Shown here: positions 1 to 6,972 of the stretch, piece after piece
Layout of the letters: each line of letters starts with the position of its first letter
How positions within the stretch are numbered: position 1 is the stretch's first letter
DNA from: Methylomonas subterranea
GTDB lineage: Bacteria; Pseudomonadota; Gammaproteobacteria; Methylococcales; Methylomonadaceae
Assembly (NCBI RefSeq): GCF_024505185.1
Contig: NZ_JANIBJ010000019.1
Location: 1 to 64,000, forward strand
Reading direction: 5' to 3'
DNA: 64,000 bases
Program-made: the position numbers and the translations under genes
Notes under the pieces: model-generated
Database searches by the model: none
Seen by the model: the letters and a program-made list of their open reading frames with translations, nothing else
What the model was told of the DNA's origin: nothing

Positions 1-49
1 CGGCAGCCTCCCGCAAGCTCCCGGCTGCGCCGAGCCATGCAACGCGGAT

Positions 50-1399
50 TTAGTCCGACACTAAACCAGAGGCCGCCGCGACAATCGCATTTTGTGGAAT
101 GGGTTTAGGTGTTTTCGGTTCGCCGTGCTTATGACAATCGCGGCGTACGATCTTGGACGGGGAATCGAGAACAGCGGCGCAACGACTAACAAATGCGCTA
201 TTACAGCCCAGGCTGAGGATTGAACCGTCAGGGGCTATTAACTTGATGTTACATAGCCCATAAACCGACACGCGAACGCCGGCCGCGAACAAATCAGAGA
301 AGGGCAAAGTTTGCAGACCGTCGACCGAGTCGGTCAACAACGTCAAAAACTTATTATCCGAGTCGTCGGACTGCTGTGATGTAACTTGTAAAACTCGGAA
401 TCCTAGGCGATCAAAAAAACCGCCGCCTTGCTGAATAGATACATTGTCGCCAGAAACACCACCAAGCGAAGAAGCAGAACTTTTGCCAGATACCAAAGCG
501 CTTGCCGAATCTGTCGAAGCAGGCTTAGAGCCAGGTTCAAGAGCGGGCGAAACTTTCGGCTTATCGCCATGAATAGCGGCAAACTGGATTGCAGAATAGA
601 CAAACAAACCGAGAGACAGAACAATAACAACCATAAGAAGCTTAACCTTTGGGTCGCCAAGGATGCTTTGGTTCGCTTTGCTTTCTGTATGTTCGCCCGT
701 GGCGGTTGATTGGTAGCAATTAAAGACTCTCTCATCGGCTTTATATTTCCTTGGTTTACCAGAGATATGGGATGTCAATTTGCCGCTGTTTTCCGGGTCA
801 TGCTGAAACTCATACCAGGTATTTTTAAAGAAAAGCGGCAGTAATTCGCCTAGCGATTTATGCCTGTACGCTGTTTGCGCAACTTCGCGGATAAAATCCT
901 TTACTTTAGCGATATTCGGCGTGGATAAATATATATCCCATTGGAAATGCCGCTGCATGTCGAATGCGGTATCGACATCTCTGGGGCGGTGTACCGTATA
1001 TTGTGCCCCGGTATATTCGTCATTGATTTGAATATTAAATTCATCGGGTACAAAACCCATTAAATCACATTTATCTAAGTCTTCTTTTTTGAAATCGCGG
1101 CGATTAGGATAAACACGTTGACACTCATCAATAATGATTAAGGCTTTAAATGGCGCCCAATGAAACCACCTTGCCATAAATTGCCGGTATTTTTCCTCAT
1201 CGGTATTAATAAACCAAAGATCGGCGGTATCGGGAAATTTGAAATCAGGGAATTGATCTTGAATGCGATCAATAGAAGTCAAGCCGCGTATGTTAGTGAT
1301 TACTACCCTGCCCTCCTTTAAGGCGTCGATAGCAAAGCGCTGGACGAGAGTAAACGATTTGAAAGAGCCGGGCGGGCCGTGATGAATACTTGTTGCCAT
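50..1399 (-). CDS. zot: Zot-like phage assembly ATPase (gene I protein)
   Basis: Filamentous-phage morphogenesis protein, an inner-membrane ATPase that drives extrusion of the virion. A Walker A motif GPPGSFKS occupies residues 8-15 next to the N-terminus, and a Walker B strand LIIIDE ends at D91-E92. One membrane segment lies at about residues 252-272, followed by a Ser/Gly-rich linker and a Cys-containing periplasmic tail. At 449 residues this is the usual two-part Zot layout of a cytoplasmic P-loop domain, a TM helix and a periplasmic domain. It starts 4 bp after the pVI-like gene and is the last gene seen in the phage operon. The family is secure. A toxin role should not be assumed from the name. 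Confidence 0.9.
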   Translation of the reverse strand: MATSIHHGPPGSFKSFTLVQRFAIDALKEGRVVITNIRGLTSIDRIQDQFPDFKFPDTADLWFINTDEEKYRQFMARWFHWAPFKALIIIDECQRVYPNRRDFKKEDLDKCDLMGFVPDEFNIQINDEYTGAQYTVHRPRDVDTAFDMQRHFQWDIYLSTPNIAKVKDFIREVAQTAYRHKSLGELLPLFFKNTWYEFQHDPENSGKLTSHISGKPRKYKADERVFNCYQSTATGEHTESKANQSILGDPKVKLLMVVIVLSLGLFVYSAIQFAAIHGDKPKVSPALEPGSKPASTDSASALVSGKSSASSLGGVSGDNVSIQQGGGFFDRLGFRVLQVTSQQSDDSDNKFLTLLTDSVDGLQTLPFSDLFAAGVRVSVYGLCNIKLIAPDGSILSLGCNSAFVSRCAAVLDSPSKIVRRDCHKHGEPKTPKPIPQNAIVAAASGLVSD

Positions 1400-1403
1400 G
1401 CCA

Positions 1404-1757
1404 TTAGAACCCTATAAAACGCATAACAAACTTGGTAAAACCAGCGGAAACAATGAGATTAATGGCTTCGGGAATTCTAAAATAAACGAACATAGAAACC
1501 ATGCGACTATCAAGATAAGACCATGCTTCGTTAATAAATGCGCTGATATTAAGCGATGTAATCAACTCTTGAGCCACATCCCAGGAAAACGCAATAGCCG
1601 CGAGTTTCATTTTCCAGTATGCAATAACAGAATGCTTAATTAGCCAGGCGGTGAATTGAGTCAATAAATTGTAAATTCCGGTAGTGATAAAGTCCGACAC
1701 TGTCTGGCCAACTTCCACAATTGCATTAACAACATCAACGAAAACAGACATATTCAA
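1404..1757 (-). CDS. Phage minor coat protein pVI-like (DUF2523-type)
   Basis: This 117-residue, strongly hydrophobic protein lies between the adhesin and Zot genes, where inoviruses encode pVI. It has an N-terminal hydrophobic/amphipathic region, a middle helix and a C-terminal hydrophobic stretch ending in FTKFVMRFIGF, which resembles the DUF2523/pVI family. pVI caps the virion end together with pIII and anchors it during release. The start overlaps the adhesin stop by 4 bases, which implies translational coupling. The assignment rests mainly on position, size and hydropathy. Confidence 0.75.
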   Translation of the reverse strand: MNMSVFVDVVNAIVEVGQTVSDFITTGIYNLLTQFTAWLIKHSVIAYWKMKLAAIAFSWDVAQELITSLNISAFINEAWSYLDSRMVSMFVYFRIPEAINLIVSAGFTKFVMRFIGF

Positions 1758-3130
1758 ATATCCAGTATGATTCGAACTGCGATAAATCCGGCAATGAATA
1801 GAATAAGATTACCGATGGAAATTAAATCAGTAAATCGAGATAAATCGCTCACAACGTGAACGCCTTTAATTTCGCCGAAATCAAAAACAGGTAAAGCACC
1901 AGTGCCCGATAATTCAAGGTTTAGCAATTGCGATGCTTGTGTTTTGATTTGATTAACTTTATCAGCATAAGCAGACTTGGCGGCTTGGGTTTCGGAATCA
2001 ATGAGGGAATCATCAAAGCCGCCTGGCGTACCGTGATTGATGGTATTGGCCGTACCGGCTTTAAATGATTGCAGTGTCGATTCTTGAGCGCAACCGGGAC
2101 ATGTGCCCATATCCTGGCCGGCAGATGAACTACCGTCCGGCGCCTGGCCTTGAATTGCTCGCAACGAGTCGCCAACCGCTAAACCGGCGGAAGCGGCGGC
2201 GCGACCGGCGGCATTGGTGGCCCTGCCTGGCGGATAGTCGGGCGTTATTTCGTCGCGGTAACCGGCAGCATCACCGGCATGACCGGCGGCAGATGCGGCA
2301 GAGGCGGCGGCGTTTGCTGCTTGGGCGGCGGCGCTGGCCGCCTGTGCGGCGGCACTGGCGGCAGCGGCCAAGGATTCTACTGTAGGGTTTGCAGTCGCGG
2401 CGCTTTGCGCGGCGGCGTTATTTTGTTGAGCGGCAGCGCTGGCGGCTTCCTTAGCTGCCTGTGCTGTTTCGGCATCAGTTTTGGCGTTGTTGGCGGTTTG
2501 GGCGCTGGCTTCGGCTTCCGCTTTTTTGGCCGGGGTGACAATGGGTTGTAGCGCGTTATTGGCGGCTATATCGGATGCATTATTACTGCATATATCAGAC
2601 GACTTTTGACAATCCGCGATAGGGGCACAATACTTGGGATTTTCGCCGATGCAAATAGTCATTGGGCCGGTGTATTCCTTACACTCCTTATCATTGACAT
2701 CAAAAAAGGTAGACTCAGGACCAGGATTCTGAGCCCAACAATTCGGTGTAGTAACGCATAGGTTTGAAGTGTTGCGATATTGGCCGGCGGGGCAATCTTG
2801 AATGATTGGGACCTGGCAAGACCCATTAATGACAGTCTGCCCAGAGGGACAATCACACAACCCGTTAGACCCGCGAACCTGACCGTTAACCGGACATGCC
2901 GCCGTGCCAGCATCAACAGGCCATGAGTTTACCGACGCAGTTGCACGATACTGAACAACCGCATTTGTACCATTCCAGGTGCAATATTTAGGATTCCAGA
3001 TAGTGGGATACAGTGCGTTAAACGCATTGGCATCATTTTGGCAAGCAGTCCAGGCCGCGTCGAATGTCAAAGCGTGAGCAGGACCGGCAAAAAACAAAAG
3101 CAGGAATAAATACCTAGCGACTACCGACAT
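1754..3130 (-). CDS. Phage adhesin / pIII-like minor coat protein
   Basis: The chosen start gives 458 residues beginning MSVVARYLFLLLFF, with a signal peptide cleaved after GPAHA at about residue 20. A longer frame begins at 3169. A Trp/Cys-containing N-terminal domain is followed by a Cys-rich region with repeated C-P-x-G-Q elements. A long alanine-rich, low-complexity linker (about residues 205-300) stands where M13 pIII has glycine-rich linkers. A C-terminal domain and one membrane segment (IGNLILFIAGFIAVRIILDI) complete it. This is the layout of the receptor-binding tip protein of filamentous phages, also called CoaA/TspB-like. The host receptor cannot be told from sequence. Confidence 0.8.
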   Translation of the reverse strand: MSVVARYLFLLLFFAGPAHALTFDAAWTACQNDANAFNALYPTIWNPKYCTWNGTNAVVQYRATASVNSWPVDAGTAACPVNGQVRGSNGLCDCPSGQTVINGSCQVPIIQDCPAGQYRNTSNLCVTTPNCWAQNPGPESTFFDVNDKECKEYTGPMTICIGENPKYCAPIADCQKSSDICSNNASDIAANNALQPIVTPAKKAEAEASAQTANNAKTDAETAQAAKEAASAAAQQNNAAAQSAATANPTVESLAAAASAAAQAASAAAQAANAAASAASAAGHAGDAAGYRDEITPDYPPGRATNAAGRAAASAGLAVGDSLRAIQGQAPDGSSSAGQDMGTCPGCAQESTLQSFKAGTANTINHGTPGGFDDSLIDSETQAAKSAYADKVNQIKTQASQLLNLELSGTGALPVFDFGEIKGVHVVSDLSRFTDLISIGNLILFIAGFIAVRIILDI

Positions 3131-3188
3131 CCAAACCAACCAGGAATGCAAATACAACGAGGGAAGCAAGGATGACGGTAGTCAACAT
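3114..3188 (-). CDS. Tiny hydrophobic phage peptide (pVII/pIX-like)
   Basis: A 24-codon frame (MLTTVILASLVVFAFLVGLD followed by VGSR) sits between the major coat and adhesin genes. It is almost wholly a membrane helix with a basic C-terminus. Its last 17 bases overlap the start of the adhesin gene in another frame, suggesting translational coupling. M13 pVII and pIX are 33 and 32 residues and equally hydrophobic. A functional assignment by size and location is therefore plausible but unproven. Confidence 0.5.
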   Translation of the reverse strand: MLTTVILASLVVFAFLVGLDVGSR

Positions 3189-3198
3189 AGTGCGGGCC

Positions 3199-3429
3199 TT
3201 ATTTACGCAACATGGACACAATAAAGCCAATGCCGGTTACAACCGCAACCATAGAAATGACACCGGCCGCAGCCAAACCCAAGTTAATACTGCCCGATGC
3301 GAAAGCGGCCGTAATGTCTTCGCCAATAGTCGCATGTGCCGCCGACACACCTACGATAGACAACGCAACAACGGGAGCAACAACGCGAGTTGCCAGGGCT
3401 TTGGTTTTTTCTTTTACAGATTGATACAT
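3199..3429 (-). CDS. Major coat protein (pVIII-like) with signal peptide
   Basis: This 76-residue precursor has a basic N-terminus (KEKTKALATR), a hydrophobic core and a cleavage site after SAAHA at residue 33. The predicted mature protein is 43 residues: an acidic N-terminus (TIGEDITAAF), a central hydrophobic helix (GLAAAGVISMVAVVTGIGFIV) and a basic end (SMLRK). That acidic-hydrophobic-basic plan is the hallmark of class I/II filamentous phage capsid subunits, which insert in the inner membrane and then coat the ssDNA with the basic end inward. It lies directly upstream of the small peptide and adhesin genes. Confidence 0.88.
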   Translation of the reverse strand: MYQSVKEKTKALATRVVAPVVALSIVGVSAAHATIGEDITAAFASGSINLGLAAAGVISMVAVVTGIGFIVSMLRK

Positions 3430-3472
3430 GGATTTTCTCCAGAAGGTTAAAAATGGCGGCTAACGCCGCCGA

Positions 3473-3622
3473 TCAAGTGCGCCGGATGATCGCAATAATC
3501 GCTCCAGCACCGTGGCCTAACGCATAGGCAACTAACGAGCCGCCAATGATGATTTCGAATATGGAAGCATCGAAGGCGAGAAACTGAGTCAAGAGCGCTT
3601 CAAGCGCCGTTGTGTCGCACAT
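3473..3622 (-). CDS. Small phage membrane protein between SSB and coat genes
   Basis: A 49-residue frame starts at the base next to the stop codon of the ssDNA-binding gene (TAG then ATG). The N-terminal half is polar to amphipathic (MCDTTALEALLTQFLAFD). The C-terminal half is one Gly/Ala/Ile-rich membrane helix ending in basic IIRRT. Pf-type phages also carry one or two very small hydrophobic genes between the ssDNA-binding and major coat genes. A minor coat or assembly role is inferred from position. Confidence 0.65.
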   Translation of the reverse strand: MCDTTALEALLTQFLAFDASIFEIIIGGSLVAYALGHGAGAIIAIIRRT

Positions 3623-4036
3623 CTACTTCTTGCCAAAAGCGAGCGCGGGTTTTTCGGGCTGTTTTTCGTCGATTGCTTCAACAGCCGGCGGCTGATCAGC
3701 CGCCGGCGCTAGATCAACAACGTTGACTAGCGGTAAACCGGAATCGGGTTTGTCGGTCAGTGAAAAAGTGGCGACTACGTCGCTATCGCGGAATATATGA
3801 CCGTCGGCAATGCTTGTGAATGGTCGTCCGTTAATTTCGCCGCGACGAATCGGCACCATAATAATGTTGCCCACATTATCGTTAAATTTCTGGAGCCTGG
3901 CGGCATCCAGGCGGGACAAATTCAAGTTAAATTGTTCGGGTTGCACGGTTTGACATACTGCTGATTTTCTAATTTCGCCGTCATCAGTTTTTCTTTCTGT
4001 TATCTGGATAACTCTAACGGGTAAATAATCGGCCAT
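3623..4036 (-). CDS. Probable phage ssDNA-binding protein (gene V-like)
   Basis: This 137-residue protein lies immediately downstream of Rep and upstream of the coat genes, the standard place for the gene V/helix-destabilising protein that coats newly made single strands before packaging. The first 90 residues look like a compact beta-rich domain. The tail is disordered and rich in Pro, Ala and acid (DLAPAADQPPAVEAIDEKQP), as in many ssDNA-binding proteins. No definitive motif is visible, so the call depends on synteny and general architecture. Confidence 0.6.
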   Translation of the reverse strand: MADYLPVRVIQITERKTDDGEIRKSAVCQTVQPEQFNLNLSRLDAARLQKFNDNVGNIIMVPIRRGEINGRPFTSIADGHIFRDSDVVATFSLTDKPDSGLPLVNVVDLAPAADQPPAVEAIDEKQPEKPALAFGKK

Positions 4037-4056
4037 GGGTATTACTCCTATTTAAT

Positions 4057-5205
4057 TTAAGCGACTAAGCGCAAGTGGTTTGGGTGTTTATAGAATGCGG
4101 GCGGTTGTAATTCGCGTTTTTCAATTTCTGTGACTTTCTTGATGACTACCGGGCTAAAGGTGTGAAGGTTGCAGGGCTTGGCTATGTCGATGCCAATTTT
4201 TCGAAGGCGAGCGCGGTGGACTTTGACTTGACTCTTGGATAAATCAAATTTTGTACCCTGCATCCATTGGTACGCATAAAGAGTGGTCAGATTAGCGGCC
4301 TTGGTATTATCAACAATATGTTGACTCAACAAGGTCTGGGATATTGTTTCTAATTCCATATCGTTCACCTTTAATTTTTCGTCTAAATTTAAAAATTCGC
4401 TGTGTAATTGATTGAGTATTGAATAATCGGATAAACCGAAATATTGAAGATTATGTTTTTTTAAGTAAGGCGAATTTAGTTTTTGTTCGAAGCGGGCAAC
4501 GCCCATTTCTTTACAGTATTGATATAAATCATGGTAATAACGGTACTCTTCGGAATGTTCCCCGTATTTCTTTTTGACCCTGGCCAGGGTGCAGCCACGG
4601 CCGTTAATCATTTCGTTGGCTTTGTCGTAAATGCTTGGGTACATCTCACGGGCATTGCCCATGTTCGATAACCAGTCGGCGGTTTTGCCGTCAGGATGGA
4701 GACGGCCGCGGCGGTTCAGGTACGACAAGCCCGACACGGCGCGGATATAAGTATCGATACAGGTGCCGGCACCTACGGCAATATTGGTTGTTATGTGAAA
4801 GGTAGTAATGATGCAACCGTCAACCACAGGCACAAACTTGATTGCGCCGCTTTCTTGCTTAACTTCCATGAGACCCAGACGAGTACACTTTGTAAGCATG
4901 GGCAGGCCGAGAGATTGCAGAATCGTGTTGTAAACGCCTACGCATTTGTCGACTGTATCAAGGCCGAAGAGATTATCGAGACGGTTAAACCTGGACGGAT
5001 TGCCGGAAACGCACAGACGGCGGCCTTTGACGTGTATTTGGATGCTGGTCGAATAACTACCTTCATGCTGGTGTTTATTCTGCCGAGGGCTTTTAATCTG
5101 TTCATCATCTGGCGCGGTGTAATCGATAAAGCACCAGCCTGATTCGGAAATGATCGGTAAATCGAAATCATAATCTTGGTAACAGCTCAACCAATCGTAA
5201 AACAT
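4057..5205 (-). CDS. Phage replication initiation protein (gene II/X family)
   Basis: Rolling-circle replication initiator expected to nick the phage origin on the double-stranded form. The frame is open from 5280, but the start at 5205 (MFYDWLSCYQDYDFDLP) matches the family's typical N-terminus and lies 2 bp after the preceding gene's stop. This gives 382 residues. Features consistent with the gene II/X replication family include the early WLSCYQDY motif, a RLGLMEVK segment and the tyrosines around YPSIYDKANE and RFEQKL. The catalytic tyrosine cannot be assigned with certainty by eye. Confidence 0.75.
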   Translation of the reverse strand: MFYDWLSCYQDYDFDLPIISESGWCFIDYTAPDDEQIKSPRQNKHQHEGSYSTSIQIHVKGRRLCVSGNPSRFNRLDNLFGLDTVDKCVGVYNTILQSLGLPMLTKCTRLGLMEVKQESGAIKFVPVVDGCIITTFHITTNIAVGAGTCIDTYIRAVSGLSYLNRRGRLHPDGKTADWLSNMGNAREMYPSIYDKANEMINGRGCTLARVKKKYGEHSEEYRYYHDLYQYCKEMGVARFEQKLNSPYLKKHNLQYFGLSDYSILNQLHSEFLNLDEKLKVNDMELETISQTLLSQHIVDNTKAANLTTLYAYQWMQGTKFDLSKSQVKVHRARLRKIGIDIAKPCNLHTFSPVVIKKVTEIEKRELQPPAFYKHPNHLRLVA

Positions 5206-5207
5206 GG

Positions 5208-5678
5208 TTACAACCCGAGCAGGTAAGGCACAGGACCGCCGGGAAACATATTGCGGCGGGTGCGGGTGCAAAAATACCAACGACGGTGCAAAGAACGGAG
5301 ATGACGATTAACAAAACCGAATCGAACGATGCCGAATTTTGTATATAACGAAGTGGCGCGAAGGGCTTGTTCAGTGGTGGCGACTGTTCGTTCGGAATCG
5401 TCTACGGTGTATGTGCCGTTTAATATTTTGTGACGGGTGACGAAAGCCCGAGGGCTTTCGACTTGGGACTGTACAGCAAACGTTTTTAGTGGCTTATCGA
5501 GACCTTGAAAAAATTGGCCGAACAGCAAACGCTGTTTGTCGTATTCGGCCATAGGAGCGGCAGGTAAACAGGGTAGACCATCGTCGGATGATAGTTGCGA
5601 CTGTAACGCTTCGATCCGTGGGCGGTATTTCAATACCACTTGAGCGAAGGCGGATTGTAGGGGCTGGAATTCAATCAC
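5208..5678 (-). CDS. Uncharacterised phage protein
   Basis: A 156-residue protein between the Cys-rich phage protein and Rep. The likely start is GTG at 5678, overlapping the previous stop as GTGA; the frame is open further upstream but there it only overlaps the preceding gene. The N-terminal part is helical (FQPLQSAFAQVVLKYRPRIE) and the C-terminal part is basic with several Arg and Tyr residues, suggesting nucleic-acid contact. No known family was recognised. Tight packing on both sides supports it as a real gene. Confidence 0.5.
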   Translation of the reverse strand: MIEFQPLQSAFAQVVLKYRPRIEALQSQLSSDDGLPCLPAAPMAEYDKQRLLFGQFFQGLDKPLKTFAVQSQVESPRAFVTRHKILNGTYTVDDSERTVATTEQALRATSLYTKFGIVRFGFVNRHLRSLHRRWYFCTRTRRNMFPGGPVPYLLGL

Positions 5679-6370
5679 AAGACCAACCCCAGAACATGGG
5701 TATCCAGCATTGAACGCATGGCGGCACAATCCGGGCAATGGCCATACAAATCCAATTCGTCGAACGATTCGCCGCAAATGCTACAAGTGCCGCAACGGCG
5801 CTGAAATGAGCGGACGAAATGAATGCCGGCCAAATAATCGTGGCGAGGGCGACAGGCGTCACACTCGCAAAAATCGTTAATAAATGGTTCGTCCTTGCGG
5901 CATTGTGTGCCACCCTGCCCCACTCTCACGGGTTCCGCTTCGACAGCGCCGGGAGTAGTTGAGACCGGCGCGCCGGCAGGGTGGCGCGCAGAGTCGCCGG
6001 AATTGGTGGAGTCATTAGGCAATGACTCAGAGTAAGGATAAAGAGTATCGGGATCCCAATCGCTAAAATCTGGTGTATTAGATTTTGCTAATTGACCAGT
6101 TTTAGAGACAGATTCGCCGGAATTAGTGGTTTCCACTTGTTCAGAAGAAAATATATCAGGACGTGATTCTTTGAACGCTCTAATCTCCGCAATCCATGCG
6201 GCATGACGGCGACAATCACGTTCAAAGGCACGATTTTGAACACGAAGCAACTTTTCAAAATAAGCGGCATTTTCGGCGGTGCGAAAACGAAAAGGAACTT
6301 TCTTCATGAATTGAGCATGAAGGCGATTCAATAGCTGGGTGGACTGGGTAAGTAATTCTGATTTTTTCAT
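5675..6370 (-). CDS. Phage protein with C-terminal zinc-ribbon-like cysteines
   Basis: First gene of the leftward phage operon, starting at MKKSELL about 30 bp from the operator cluster. The first 80 residues are basic and helical. The middle is a Ser/Pro/acid-rich linker. The C-terminal 65 residues hold paired cysteines (CECDAC, CGTCSICG, CPDC) typical of a zinc ribbon or treble-clef-like fold. It could bind DNA or a host protein as an early regulatory product. No family was recognised. Its position directly under repressor control suggests early expression. Confidence 0.55.
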   Translation of the reverse strand: MKKSELLTQSTQLLNRLHAQFMKKVPFRFRTAENAAYFEKLLRVQNRAFERDCRRHAAWIAEIRAFKESRPDIFSSEQVETTNSGESVSKTGQLAKSNTPDFSDWDPDTLYPYSESLPNDSTNSGDSARHPAGAPVSTTPGAVEAEPVRVGQGGTQCRKDEPFINDFCECDACRPRHDYLAGIHFVRSFQRRCGTCSICGESFDELDLYGHCPDCAAMRSMLDTHVLGLVL

Positions 6371-6397
6371 GGTCTGCGCTCCATGGTGGGTGAAAAT

Positions 6398-6478
6398 GTT
6401 GAATCAGTTTCAACATGTTGGAGTCATTTCAACATAGAAAACAAAGCGAGTCAAGCGTATAGTTGAAATAAATTCAAC
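6398..6478. promoter_or_regulatory. Three copies of a 17-bp phage operator
   Basis: Between the divergent repressor and early-operon starts there are three near-perfect palindromes of the form GTTGRA-N5-TTCAAC, at 6398-6414, 6417-6433 and 6462-6478. The spacer differs in each copy while the half-sites are kept; the only half-site change is GTTGGA in the second. This is the pattern of a dimeric HTH repressor controlling both promoters. The third copy lies 12 bp before the repressor ATG, so autoregulation is likely. Confidence 0.82.
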
Positions 6479-6490
6479 GGAGTTAACACT

Positions 6491-6853
6491 ATGAAATCAA
6501 TAGAAAACTACATGGACGAGCTAAAAGAAAAAACAGGAAGCGACAACAAAACGGCGCTATTGCTAGGCGTAGACAGATCGGTTATTTCAAAAATCAAAAG
6601 CCGAGGAGCTATATCGGACGAGAACGCGGTAAAAGTGGCGGAGTTGCTGGATATAGACCCCGGAGAGGTGCTATTAGCGGCGGCCATGGCGCGGAGCCAA
6701 GGCGCGGTTAAATCGGCGTGGGAAAGTGTTTCAAAGCGTGCGGGAATAGCGGCCAGCCTGGCGCTGGCCTTGTTGATTTTTCAGCCTACAAATGATGCGG
6801 CACAATTTGACAATTTATACATTATGCGAAGTCATGCCGCCGGGTGCGCCTGA
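6491..6853 (+). CDS. Phage repressor, HTH (DUF3693-like)
   Basis: This 120-residue protein starts ENYMDELKEKTGSDNKTALLLG with a helix-turn-helix at about residues 19-45 (NKTALLLGVDRSVISKIKSRG), then an acidic helix typical of small phage Cro/CI-like regulators. The C-terminal third is a hydrophobic helix (AGIAASLALALLIF) that might anchor it to the membrane. It is divergent from the leftward phage operon and next to three operators. The last 17 codons run through the dif-like attachment site, so the C-terminus is set by the integration junction. Confidence 0.72.
   Translation: MKSIENYMDELKEKTGSDNKTALLLGVDRSVISKIKSRGAISDENAVKVAELLDIDPGEVLLAAAMARSQGAVKSAWESVSKRAGIAASLALALLIFQPTNDAAQFDNLYIMRSHAAGCA
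6805..6832 (-). other. dif: dif-like XerC/XerD site, phage attachment junction
   Basis: Read on the minus strand this 28-bp site has arms ACTTCGCATAA and AATTGTCAAAT around a TGTATA centre. It matches E. coli dif at 21 of 28 positions, including an unbroken 13-base CGCATAATGTATA block over the XerC arm and centre. The weaker arm is the XerD side, the side that often differs in phage-borne sites. It marks the right junction of the filamentous prophage and suggests that this chromosome region lies in the terminus. Confidence 0.8.
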
Positions 6854-6972
6854 CTGAACCTGTCCCGTTGTGGCGTCTGGCTGGCCATTCGGGGCGCCGC
6901 TGGAGGCTGGTATATCAGATTCCGACCATAGCTTGATAACTGAAAACCTGGGACCCGGGCGCCGGATGAAAC

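Larger units (their letters stand above)
1..6832. mobile_element. Integrated filamentous phage (Inoviridae), partial
   Basis: The minus-strand genes follow the order of Pf/M13-type inoviruses read from high to low coordinate: accessory genes, Rep, ssDNA-binding protein, small membrane peptide, major coat, adhesin, pVI and Zot/pI. A divergent repressor sits at the high-coordinate end. The right border is taken at the dif-like site. The left border lies before base 1, so more genes and the second dif copy may be outside. No integrase or transposase is visible, which fits use of the host XerC/XerD recombinases. Bases 1-31 can form a short imperfect stem (CGGCAGCC against GGCTGCGCCG), possibly part of a phage origin or packaging hairpin, but this is weak. 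Confidence 0.88.

Noticed and set aside
50..1399. Enterotoxin function for the Zot-like protein
   Set aside because: Zot homologues in environmental inoviruses are assembly ATPases; nothing here supports toxin activity.
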